Shown here: one piece after another, positions 9,330 to 19,100 of the stretch
How the letters are laid out: every line of letters begins with the position of its first letter
Position numbering within the stretch: the stretch's first letter is position 1
From: Amycolatopsis alba DSM 44262
Lineage (GTDB): Bacteria > Actinomycetota > Actinomycetes > Mycobacteriales > Pseudonocardiaceae
Length of the DNA stretch: 64,000 nucleotides
Direction: 5' to 3'
Assembly (NCBI RefSeq): GCF_000384215.1
Contig: NZ_KB913032.1
Span: forward strand, 8,021,605 to 8,085,604
The notes under the pieces: generated by a model
Told to the model about the DNA's origin: nothing
What the model saw: only the letters and a program-made list of their open reading frames with translations
Database searches by the model: none
Position numbers and translations under genes: made by a program

Positions 9330-9956
9330 ATGAAGTCCCACCGCATCGCCCTGTCCGCCACCGGTTGCGCCGCCGTGCTGCTGCTTTCCGCGTGCGGCGG
9401 CAAGGAGGAGGCGGGCAGCCCGGCTCCCGCGCCCGCGCCCGCTCCGACGTCGTCGGCTCCCGCGTCCTCGCCCGCGACCAGCGGCACCGTCCCGGTCTCG
9501 AACGCCGACGCCACCGCTCCGGGCAGCGAACTGAAGGTCGGCGACCGCGCCGTCGTGCCGTTCAAGTACGGCAACGACAAGGCCGGCACCATCGCGATCA
9601 CCGTCAAGTCGATCGAACTGGGCGCGAAGGAAGACCTCGCCGCCTACGGTGACAAGGCCAAGGGCATGACGCCGGTGTACATCCGGATGTCGGTGGAGAA
9701 CGTCGGCGGCACCGACCTCACCTACAGCTCGGTGCGGCTGCGCGCGGTCGGCGCGGACGGCAAGAGCACCGGCGTGATCATCACCGGCGAAACCCCGAAG
9801 TGCCAGTCCGAGACGGCGAAGAAGGACTTCAAGACCGTCGGCGCGACTTTCGAGACCTGCGGTCTCCAGGCCATCAAGGACGGCGACGAGGTCGGCGGCG
9901 CGACCTACACCGACAGTGACGCGTACAAGGACAAGCCGGTCATCTGGAAGAAGTAG
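9330..9956 (+). CDS. DUF4352-like secreted lipoprotein, copy 2
   Basis: A 208-residue paralogue of the preceding gene, with the same start (MKS), lipobox LSAC and mature-domain motifs (GSELKVGDRAVVPF, TIAITVKSIELG, VENVGGTDL, and the terminal DKPVIWKK shared with copy 1). It differs by an inserted linker rich in Pro, Ala and Ser (residues about 30-55), which would hold the domain further from the membrane. Gene and promoter were duplicated as one unit of about 670 bp. Confidence 0.72.
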   Translation: MKSHRIALSATGCAAVLLLSACGGKEEAGSPAPAPAPAPTSSAPASSPATSGTVPVSNADATAPGSELKVGDRAVVPFKYGNDKAGTIAITVKSIELGAKEDLAAYGDKAKGMTPVYIRMSVENVGGTDLTYSSVRLRAVGADGKSTGVIITGETPKCQSETAKKDFKTVGATFETCGLQAIKDGDEVGGATYTDSDAYKDKPVIWKK

Positions 9957-9962
9957 GTTCCT

Positions 9963-9980
9963 GTGAAGGCCCCCTTCCCC
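9963..9980 (+). repeat. half-copy of the GTGAAGG...CCTTC intergenic repeat
   Basis: GTGAAGGCCCCCTTCCCC directly after the second lipoprotein gene. The same module occurs at 63652 and, as a 23-base perfect inverted repeat variant, at 63546-63598. Here it lacks a facing arm. Confidence 0.5.
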
Positions 9981-10032
9981 GCCTGCGCCGGTCGCGCTGC
10001 GGGGCCGGGGGCCCGTGCGTACCGTTGACCGG

Positions 10033-10464
10033 GTGGTCCACGTGCACCGGACGATCACCGTCCGAACCCCCGCCCAGACCGTCGTCGACTATCTGAAGGA
10101 CTTCGCGCACGCGGAGGCGTGGGACCCCGGCACCGTGTCCTGCACCCGCGCCGACACCGGCCCGATCATCGTCGGGGCCCGGTGGCACAACGTGTCCGAG
10201 TTCCGCGGCAAGAAGACCGAGCTCACCTATCGGCTCGACCGGCTGGAGCCGGATCGGATCGTGTTCGTCGGCGACAACAAGACCGCCACCTCCACCGACG
10301 ATCTGACGGTGACCGAAGAAGACGGCACGACGACCATCAGCTACCACGCCACCATCGAGTTCCACGGGCTGGCGAAACTCGCGGACCCCTTCCTGAAGCG
10401 GCAGTTCGAGAAAATGGGCGATGAGCTGGTGCCGGAGATGACGAAGGCTCTCGAAGCGCTTTAG
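10033..10464 (+). CDS. SRPBCC-family protein (polyketide cyclase/START-like fold)
   Basis: A 143-residue single-domain protein. It shows the SRPBCC pattern: RTITVRTPAQTVVDYLKDF at the N-terminus, a beta-rich middle (LTYRLDRLEPDRIVFVG) and a long C-terminal helix (LADPFLKRQFEKMGDELV). These proteins bind hydrophobic ligands in a deep pocket, and many have no assigned reaction. I prefer GTG 10033 because a TACCGT -10 element ends exactly 7 bases before it, the spacing of a leaderless transcript; GTG 10015 and GTG 10042 are alternatives. No partner gene is evident. Confidence 0.72.
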   Translation: MVHVHRTITVRTPAQTVVDYLKDFAHAEAWDPGTVSCTRADTGPIIVGARWHNVSEFRGKKTELTYRLDRLEPDRIVFVGDNKTATSTDDLTVTEEDGTTTISYHATIEFHGLAKLADPFLKRQFEKMGDELVPEMTKALEAL

Positions 10465-10589
10465 GTCACGCAAGGGTCGTTCATGACATCCGGAGCGAGT
10501 CGGCAGGCTGAGTGGCCGGCCCAGCGGTGGTCGGCTCAGCGCTCGGCGGGCCTCGCACGCCCAACCCGGCCCGTGCCGGACAGCGGCCA

Positions 10590-10616
10590 GTGTCGCGAAA
10601 GTGGCTTTCGCGACAC
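10590..10616. repeat. 27-bp perfect stem-loop repeat (family GTGTCGCGAAAG)
   Basis: GTGTCGCGAAAG-TGG-CTTTCGCGACAC: two perfect 12-base arms around a 3-base loop. It lies between the convergent SRPBCC and DAHP synthase genes and may end both transcripts. Two more copies lie at 53960-54016. Confidence 0.75.
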
Positions 10617-10662
10617 CCGATTCTGCCGGGCGCGAGCGATGGGCACGAACGCAAGCAGGTGA

Positions 10663-11706
10663 CTAATTGCGTGCGGCTCCGGCGCGTCGCGGAGCGCTCA
10701 GGCGTCGGACAGCGTTCGCGCAAGCGAGGGACTCCAGCAGCGGCAAGGTCCGGTCCCAGCCGAGGCAGGCGTCGGTGATGCTCAGGTCAGGCCGCGGCCG
10801 CGTGGCTCCGACGTCCTGCCTGCCGTCGGAGAGGTACGACTCGATCATCACCCCGGCCAGCGCGTCGTTGCCCGCCGAGATCTGATCGGCCAGGTCCGCG
10901 ACGACGACGGGCTGCCGGTTGTGGTCCTTGCCGCTGTTGCCGTGCGAGGCGTCGACGACGAGCCGGTGCGGCAGGGCGGCGGCGGTCAGCGCGTCGAGGG
11001 CGTCCGCGACGGCGTGGGCGTGGTGGTTCGGTTTCGGGCCACCACGCAGGACGAGGTGGGCGTCCGGGTTACCGGTGCTGCGCTGGATCCGCGGCCGCCC
11101 GTCGGCCGCGGCGCCGGGGAACACGTGCGGCAGCGCGGCCGCCCGGACCGCGGCGACGGCCGTGTCCAGCCGCCCGGAGACGCAGTTTTTCATGCCCACC
11201 GGCATCGGCAGCCACGACGCCAGGTGCCGGTGCGGCTGGCTGGCCACCGTCCGCGCGCCGATCGCGCCCCAGCTGATGGTGTCGGCGAAGTAGGGCGCCA
11301 GGAACGGGTCGACGAACTCGTACGCCAGCGGCAGCCCGGTCGCGGCGGCGTCGGCAAGGAACCGCCGTCCGATGCGGACACCGGACGCGAGATCGCCCTT
11401 GCCGTCCAGGGTGGGGTCGGGCACCAGGCCGGTCCAGCCCGCGATCGTCCGCGGTTTCTCCAGGTAAGCACGCAGGACGACGACGAGGTCGTCGGCGAAG
11501 CGCCCGGACACCTCGGCGAGCCGCTGCGCGTACTCGAGCGCGCCGTCGGTGTCGTGCACCGAACACGGGCCCACGACGACGAGCAGCCGCGAGTCGCGTC
11601 GCGCCAGGACGTCCGCGACGGTTTCGCGGTGCCGGGCGATCTCGGCCGGCATGACGTCGCTCGTGGCCACCTCGGCCGGGCTGGGCAGGGTGTCCTGGTC
11701 AGGCAT
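10663..11706 (-). CDS. aroG: class I 3-deoxy-7-phosphoheptulonate (DAHP) synthase, siderophore-linked
   Basis: A 347-residue enzyme condensing phosphoenolpyruvate and erythrose 4-phosphate, the first step of the shikimate pathway. Class I (AroFGH-type) signatures are present: VVVGPCSVHD, YLEKPRTIAGWTGL, GMKNCVSG, HLVLRGGPKPNH and DASHGNSGKDHNRQ. Length matches the E. coli enzymes. Actinobacteria normally use the unrelated class II enzyme for primary metabolism, so this copy is probably dedicated to feeding chorismate into DHB. Its ATG overlaps the end of the MFS exporter gene by 8 bases, making it the last gene of the siderophore operon. Feedback sensitivity cannot be judged. Confidence 0.9.
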   Translation of the reverse strand: MPDQDTLPSPAEVATSDVMPAEIARHRETVADVLARRDSRLLVVVGPCSVHDTDGALEYAQRLAEVSGRFADDLVVVLRAYLEKPRTIAGWTGLVPDPTLDGKGDLASGVRIGRRFLADAAATGLPLAYEFVDPFLAPYFADTISWGAIGARTVASQPHRHLASWLPMPVGMKNCVSGRLDTAVAAVRAAALPHVFPGAAADGRPRIQRSTGNPDAHLVLRGGPKPNHHAHAVADALDALTAAALPHRLVVDASHGNSGKDHNRQPVVVADLADQISAGNDALAGVMIESYLSDGRQDVGATRPRPDLSITDACLGWDRTLPLLESLACANAVRRLSAPRRAGAARN

Positions 11707-13105
11707 CCGCGTGACCTTTCTTCTTGTCGGGGGCGGCCACCCCGGCACGAGGCAGCCGCGTCGCACCGGCGACCGCCACGACGGCGAGGCCGAGAACACA
11801 CCAGAAAGCGTCGGCGAAGGCCGCGGCGACGTCCGGGCCGCGCGCGGCCAGCCGGGCCTGCAGCACCACGGCCAGCACCGCGGTGCCGATCGAGCCGCCG
11901 AGCGTGTTGAGCAGGTTCAGCGCCCCGGCCGCGCGGGGCAACCGGGCGGGTTCGACCCGGCGGTAGACGATCGTCATCACCGGCGCGCCGATCAGTGCCG
12001 CGCCGAAACCGCGTAGCAGCAGGGAAACCACGATCACCCAGTCCGGAAGGCCGGGGCCGAGCTGGGTGAAGGGCGCGGTGCCGATGGCGACCAGCCCGAT
12101 CCCGCTCAGCACCAGGGTGCGCGGCGAGATCCGGTCGACGAGCCGGTTCACCAGTACCGACCCGGCCGCCGCGCCGAGGCCCTGGGGCACCAGCAGCAGG
12201 CCGGTATCCCAAGTGGACAGTCCGGCGCCACGCTGAAGGTAGAGCGGGAGCAGGAACATCGTGCCGAACACGGACGCGCCGAGCAGCACCAGTGCGAGTG
12301 CGGCGACCCCGAACGGCGGTTTGGTGAACAGCCGCGGGTCGAGCAGCGGCGCTTCGGCCCGCAGGCCGTGCCGGACGAACGCCGCGAGCATCACGGCCCC
12401 CGCCGCGACCGCGATCCCGGCGACCACCGGGTTCCCCTGTTCGAACCAGGTCAGCCCGAACACCAGCACCGCGAGTCCCGGCGAAAGCAGCAGCGCGCCC
12501 CGGAAGTCGAACCTGTCGCCCCGGCCACCGGGTTCACCGGCCGGGACCCAGCGCCGCGCCAGGATCACCGCCACCACCCCGACCGGGAGGTTGACGTAGA
12601 ACAGCCACGGCCAGTCTGCGACGGCGAGGATCGTGCCGCTCGCCAACGGTCCGAGCACCGGCGACAGCAGCGGCACCAGGCCGACGACGCTGATCACGCG
12701 GCCGATCCGGTCCGGTCCGGCGGCGCGGGCCAGCAGCGCCTGCCCGGTCGGTGGCAGCAGACCGCCCGCGAGCCCTTGCAGGACACGGAAAGCGATGAGC
12801 GCGGGCAACGTCGGCGCCAGCGCGCACAGCAGGGAAGCCAGCAGGAACACGGTGACGGCGGTGAGCCAGACGCGGCGGCCGCCGAACCGGTCGGCGAGCC
12901 AGCCGGACGCCGGCACCGCGGTGACCACGGCCAGCAGGTACGCCGTGGTCACCCACTGGACGCCGGTGACGGGCGCGCCGAACTCCTCGGCGAGCGTGTC
13001 GACGCCGACCGAGACGATCGTGCTGTCCAAGGTCGCCATGAAGGTGCCGAGCACCAGCACGGCCGCCGTGCGCCACAGCGCGGCGTCGATCGGGCGCGCG
13101 GTCAC
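11699..13105 (-). CDS. DHA2-family MFS exporter, probable siderophore exporter
   Basis: A 468-residue drug:H+ antiporter with about 14 hydrophobic segments. GWLADRFGGRRVW matches motif A, and VVGLVPLLSPVLGPLASGTI matches the helix 5 antiporter motif C region. The GTG start overlaps the NRPS stop (GTGA) and the 3' end overlaps the DAHP synthase start, so it is translated from the siderophore transcript. EntS-like exporters of the same superfamily secrete catecholates; export of the NRPS product is inferred from position. Confidence 0.87.
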   Translation of the reverse strand: MTARPIDAALWRTAAVLVLGTFMATLDSTIVSVGVDTLAEEFGAPVTGVQWVTTAYLLAVVTAVPASGWLADRFGGRRVWLTAVTVFLLASLLCALAPTLPALIAFRVLQGLAGGLLPPTGQALLARAAGPDRIGRVISVVGLVPLLSPVLGPLASGTILAVADWPWLFYVNLPVGVVAVILARRWVPAGEPGGRGDRFDFRGALLLSPGLAVLVFGLTWFEQGNPVVAGIAVAAGAVMLAAFVRHGLRAEAPLLDPRLFTKPPFGVAALALVLLGASVFGTMFLLPLYLQRGAGLSTWDTGLLLVPQGLGAAAGSVLVNRLVDRISPRTLVLSGIGLVAIGTAPFTQLGPGLPDWVIVVSLLLRGFGAALIGAPVMTIVYRRVEPARLPRAAGALNLLNTLGGSIGTAVLAVVLQARLAARGPDVAAAFADAFWCVLGLAVVAVAGATRLPRAGVAAPDKKKGHADA

Positions 13106-16100
13106 CGCTCCCCCACGAATCCGGCCGCGTCGCCGTCCAGCCAGGACGGCAGGTCCCGGAGGAACCGGACCAGATCGTCGGCCAGCGGCCGAGCGTCCCC
13201 CGCGTACAGGACCCCTTCCCAGCCGTCTTCGCCGGGGACGACGGTGACGCTCACCGGATGGTGTGTCCGCTCCCGGAACCGGGTGCCGGTGACCGTCAGG
13301 CCGGGCGCGGGTTCGCGCAGCTTCGCCGGGTCCACCGGGTAGGTCTCGAACACGAGCAGGCTGTCGAAGAGCCGCTCGCGGCCGGCGAGCGACGCGAGTT
13401 CCGGCAGGCCGATCCGGTGATGCCCGGCCATCGCCCGCTGCCGGGACTGGAGATCGGCGAGCATCCCGGCGACAGTTCCGGTGAACCTGGCCCGGACCGG
13501 GACGCTGTTCGCGAGCAGCCCGATGATCTCTTCGACACCGTCCACATCGGACGTCCGGTTCGAGGTCATCACCCCGAAACTGACGTCCGTGCGTCCGGCG
13601 TGAGCGGCGAGCACGGCAGCCCAGGCACCCTGCAGCAAGGTGTTGACGGTGAGCCCGCGCGCCACGCCGAGCCTGGTCAGTTCGGCGACCAGCGGACCGT
13701 CCACGGTGAACAGTGCGGGTTCGGTACCGCCGTCGGCGCGCGGCAGGTGATCGCCTTCGGGCAGGCCATCGAGTTCCGACCGCCAGGCCCTGATGTCGGC
13801 GGCGTGGTCGGCCGCGGCGAGCAGGCGGGTGTACCGGGACGGCGGGACCGGCTCCGGCAACGGCTTCCCCGCGTACAGCGCGAACAACTCGCCGAGGATG
13901 CGCGGCGCGGACCAGCCGTCGGACAGCAGGTGATGACTGGTCAGCACCAGGGTCTGGCGGCTGGGCCCTTGCCGCAGCACGGTGACGCGCCAGAGCGGTC
14001 CGCCGGCCAGGTCGAACGGTTCCGCCAGCTCCTCGTCGAGCGCGCTGTCCACTTCGGACACATCGCGGACCCGGAATCCCGCCTGCGGTTCCGCGGGGAT
14101 GACCTGGACCTCGTGCGACGGCGGGAACACGGCGCCCAGGTTCGGCTGCCGCCGCACCAGTGCGGTCGCCGCCGCCCGCAGCGCCTCGATGTCGAGGTCG
14201 CCGGACAGGGTGAACGCGGCCTGCACCGGGTACGGATCTTCTTCCGCCGCACGGGACTCGCGCAGGATCACCTCCTGCAACGGGGTCAGCGGCAGGACCT
14301 CGCCGGGTCCCGGCACGTCGGCGGCGAGTTCGTCCAACTCACGGCGGAAGTGCTCGCCCAGCACGGCGATCTCGTCTTCGGTGAACAGCGCGGACGGCCA
14401 GGTGAACCGGACGCCGAGCGTGCCGCCGTCGGGGACCATCGCGTTCACCGTCAGTGCGTGGGGCAGCGGCATTCCCCCGCCGCCGCCGGAACCGAGCGGA
14501 TCGGCGTCCGGTGGCCGCTGCCACGGGGTTTCCGTGACCGGTGCCGCCGGGAACCGGCCGAGGTAGTTCCAGGCGATCTCGGGCCGCGGCCCCGGAGCGC
14601 CGAGGATTCCGTGACCGAGGCCGTCGCCTGCCGCGCGCAGGTGATCGCGCACGGCTCGCAGCGCGTCCGGCAGCGGTCCGGCGGGCGGGACGATCCGCGC
14701 CGGATGCACGGCGGTGAACCAGCCCGCGGTCTGCGCCAGGTCGACAGTGCCCGCGAAGTCCGGGGTGTGCCCAGGACGCCCGTGGCTCTCGACGGCGACG
14801 AGCAGGTCGGCCCCGGTCCCGCGCCAGGCGGCGACCGCGCGGGACAGCGCGGTCAGCAGGACGGTGTCCGGACCGGTCCGGTAGGCCGTGGGCAGCGCGG
14901 TGAGCACGGCGTGGGTGGTGTCCGCCCCGAGGTCGATCCGGTGGTGCCGCGCGGTCGCGACGGTGTCCCGTGCCGGATCGAGCCGGGTACGGCCGAGGGT
15001 GGTCACCGGCGCGGCCGCGACTCCCCGCCAGTACGGCATTTCGTCCTCTCGATGCGACGCGGCCGCGCGCAGCGACCGTGCCCAGCCGAGGAAGGACTGT
15101 CCGCGCCGGGGCAGGGTGTTGCCGTGGAAGGCCTGTTCGACGTCGTCGAGCAGAACGCGCCAGGTCACCGCGTCGGCGACCAGATGGTGCGCCACCAGCA
15201 GCAACCGACCGGGACGCTCGTCGCCCACCTCCACCAGCACCGCCCGCAGCAACGGCCCGGTGCGCGGATCCATCCGGGCCACGATCTGCTCGGCCTGCGC
15301 GTCCAGCACCGCACGCGGGTTGTCCGACACCCGGACGGTCGTGAGCACGTCGGCGCTGGTCACGGCGCCGACGTCCGGGACGCGCAGCGCGTCCTCGACC
15401 AGATGGGCGCGCAGGACGTCATGGCGGGCGAGGACCGCGTCGAGCACCGAACGCCAGCGCGGTACGTCGTCGGCCGAAGGCACGCAGATCTCGACCCACT
15501 GGCAGAACCCGTCGGCCGCCTTTCCCGCGCGCGCCAGCAGATCGCGCATGATCGGCGTGAGCGGGGCGTCCCCGACGGCGTGGACCTCCTCGGACCGTTC
15601 GGGTTCCCCGCAGCGCGCGGCGATCCCGGCGACCGTGCCGCCTTCGAAGACGTCGCGCGCGGTCAGATGCAGCCCTTCGCGCCGGGCGCGGGACACGACC
15701 CGCAGGGACGCGATGCTGTCGCCTCCCGCGTCCAGGAAACCGTCGTCCAGGCCGACGTCGGGACCGAGCAGCTCGCGGACCACCCGCAGCAGGACTGTTT
15801 CGGCCGGGGTGGCCGGCTCACGCCCGCCGTCGGAGCGGGCTTCCGGCACGGGCAGCGCGGCCCGGTCCAGTTTGCCGCTCGGGCCGAGCGGCAGCCGGTC
15901 CAGCGGCACGAACGCGGTCGGCACCATGTACGCGGGCAGCTCCGCGGCGAGGTACTCGCGCAGCGTGACCGGGTCGGGTTCGGCGCCGTCCACAGGGACG
16001 ACGTAGGCGACCAGCCGGTCTTCACGGACGATCACCGCGGAGGCGCGGACGTCGTCGTGCGCGGTCAGCGCGGTCTCGATCTCGCCGAGTTCGATCCGGA

Positions 16101-19100
16101 ACCCGCGCAGTTTGACCTGGTGGTCGGCGCGGCCGAGGAAGACGATCTGCCCGTCCGGCCGCCAGCGGACCAGGTCGCCGGTACGGTACATGCGCTCCCC
16201 CGGCGGCCCGAACGGGTCGGCGACGAACCGTTCGGCGGTCAGCGCGGCGCGGCCGACGTAGCCCTGGGCGAGCTTCGGGCCGGCCAGGTACAGCTCGCCG
16301 GTGACGTTCGTCCCGACCGGGAGCAGGCCGCCGTCGAGGACATACGCGCGGACCTCCGGATCCGGGCGGCCGATCGGCAGCGGTCCGGGGTCGGCCGGGT
16401 CGTAGTGCCAGGTGACCGAGTTGATGGTGACCTCGGTCGGGCCGTAGGCGTTGAACAGCGCCCGCCGGTTGCCCCAGCGCCGCGCCAGTTCCGGGTCGAG
16501 CCGTTCGGCGCCGACGACGAAGAACACGTCCGGGTCGACGGTCGCGTCGTCGGGCATCGCGGAGAGGAACGACGGCAGCAGGTTCAGCCCGGTGACGCGG
16601 TGTTCGGCGGCGTAGGCCAGCAGGTCGTCGCCGGAGACCCGCACCTCCTCCGGCGCGATGACCGAAGTGCCGCCGGACAGCAGTGGCAGCATGAACTGCC
16701 AGAAGGCGACGTCGAAACTCGTCGAGGCGAAATGCAGGTACCGCTCGGCGGTCCCGATCCCGACGATGTCCTCCTGCAGCGCGATCAGGCTGGGGACGCC
16801 GCGGTGCGGCACCGCCACGCCCTTGGGCTTGCCGGTGGTGCCGGAGGTGTAGATGACGTAGGCGAGCGCGTCCTCGCCGAGCCGGACGGACGGATCAGTG
16901 TCCTCAATAGACAGATCGTCCGGGTCCACCACCGGCAGGTCGTCGACGTCCGAAGTGGACACGACGGCGGCGGGCTTGATGTCACCGAGCATGTAGGCGA
17001 GCCGGTCCGCCGGATAATCCGGGTCCATCGGCACATGGACCGCACCGGCCTTGATGACGCCGAACAGCGCGACCACGAGGTCGACGTCGCGGCGCAACAG
17101 GACCGCGACCGGGTCCTGCGGCTTCACCCCGGCGTCGATCAGGGTGTTCGCGAGCCGGTTGGCCCGGCGGTCCAGTTCCGCGTAGGTCAGGCTCCGGTCA
17201 CGGCACACGACGGCTTCGGCGTCCGGGGTCTCGCGGACCCAGCGGCCGAACTCCTCCAGCATGCCGCCGCGTTCGCGACGGGGTTCCGGTCCTTCGCCGA
17301 GGCGCAGCATGGCGCGTTCTTCCTCTGCGTCGAGCGCACGCAGCCGGGAGACCGGCCGCGCCGGGTCGGTGACGATCTCGTGCAGCACGGCGCGCAGCCA
17401 CCGCCCGTAGGACTCGGCCTCGTCGCGGGTGAAGGCCTGCGGCTGGTAACCGAGGCCGACGGTGAACTCGCCGCCGGGCAGCACGATCACCGTGAGCGGG
17501 TAGTGCGTGGCGTCGGTGATGTCGACCCCGACGAGGTCGAGGCCGGGCGCCAGGGTGGTGCGGGCGCGGCTGGAGAGCGGGAAGTTCTCCATCACCAGCA
17601 TGGTGTCGAACAGGTCGCCGACGCCTGCCGCGCGCTGGATGTCCGGCAGTCCGGCGTGATGGTGATCGGTGAGCCGGACGCTTTCGGTGTGCACGCGTTC
17701 CAGCACGGTGACCGCGGTGTCGGCGGCGTCGAACCGCACCCGCACCGGGATCGTGCTGCCGAGCTGCCCGATCATGCGCTCGACGCCGGTGACGTCGGCC
17801 GGGCGGCCGGACACCGGGCAGCCGAAGACGACATCGCGACGGCCGGTCAGCCTGGCGAGCAGGACGCCCCAGGCGGTCTGGAACACCGTCGTCGGGGTGA
17901 TCCCCCGTTCTCGGGCGAAGGCGCGCAGCCGGTCGCTGAACTCCCCGCCCAGCGCCACGGTGACGCGCTCCGGGCGCTCCACAGTGGACTCCAGGCTCGC
18001 CGGGGCGAGCCGCGTGCCCTCGTCGAGTCCGGACAGGGCCTCGCGCCACGCCTCCAGCGCCGCGTCCGGGTCACGTTCGCCGAGCACCCGGTGGTACTCC
18101 GAGAGCGGTGGAGCGACCGGGGCCGCCGGGCCGCCGCCGAGTTCGGCGTAAGTGGCCAGCAGGGTGCGGCCGACCAGCGGCATCGACCAGCCGTCCAGCA
18201 GCGCGTGATGGTTGGTGAGCACCAGGCGGTGCTCGTCCGGACCGAGGGTCAGCAGCAGGAACCGGATCAGCGGCGGGGTCGCCGGGTCGAAGGGACTGGC
18301 CAGTTCGGCGCGGCACTCGGCAACGACTTCTTCCGGTGACACGCGCGCGAATCGCCAGTCCAGCGTGACGTCGGCGGGCACGACCTGCACGACTTCGCCC
18401 GCGTCCGTGGTGTGCAGGTGGACGCGCAACGCGGGATGCCGCCGCAGCACTTCCGCCGCGGCCTCCCGCATGCGGTCCGCGTCGAGCGCGCCGCTGAGCA
18501 GGGTGACCGCCTGCACCACGTAGACGTCGGTGTCTTCGGTGCCGCGCGCCAGGGTGTGGAAGGAAAGCCCGGTCTGCAGCGGGGTCGCGGGCAGGACGCC
18601 CTCGACCCTGCCCTGGCGTTCGAGCGCGTCGATGTCGGCCTGGCCGAGGCCGACCAGCGGGAGATCCGACGGCGTGAGGCCGCCACCGTCCGGTCCGATC
18701 CGGGCGGCGTGCGCGGCCAGGGCCTCCAGCGCGCGGGACCACGCTTCCTGAAGCGCCTCGACGCTTTCCGAGGGCAGAACCGCACTGGCCGCCGTCCACT
18801 CGACGGCGAGCCGGGGACGACCGTCCTCGCGGACGAAGCAGTTCAGCGCCAGCACCTGCTCCAGGGACTTGGCGTCCGGTTCGGTGACCGCGAACGGGTC
18901 CTCGTCCGGGAGCCGCCAGCCGGTGCCGGGCAGCGCCGCGAACCGGCCGAGATAGTTCAGGACCACGTCCGGCGGCGGGACCGCGCCGAGTTCGTCCCTG
19001 GTCAACGGATCGAGGTAGCGCAGAACTCCGAAGCCGACACCGTCCGGCACGGCACGTTTGGCCTCTTTGGCGGCCCGCAGCAGCTTCCCGGCCGCGTCGC

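Noticed and set aside
9963..10014. riboswitch or structured leader before the SRPBCC gene
   Set aside because: The GC-rich sequence folds only as part of the dispersed GTGAAGG repeat, and the gene appears to be leaderless.
13258..18339. 1693-codon open frame on the plus strand
   Set aside because: It is exactly antisense to the NRPS, has shadow composition (Arg, Gly, Glu, Val-rich) and no domains. Long antisense frames are expected in DNA this GC-rich.
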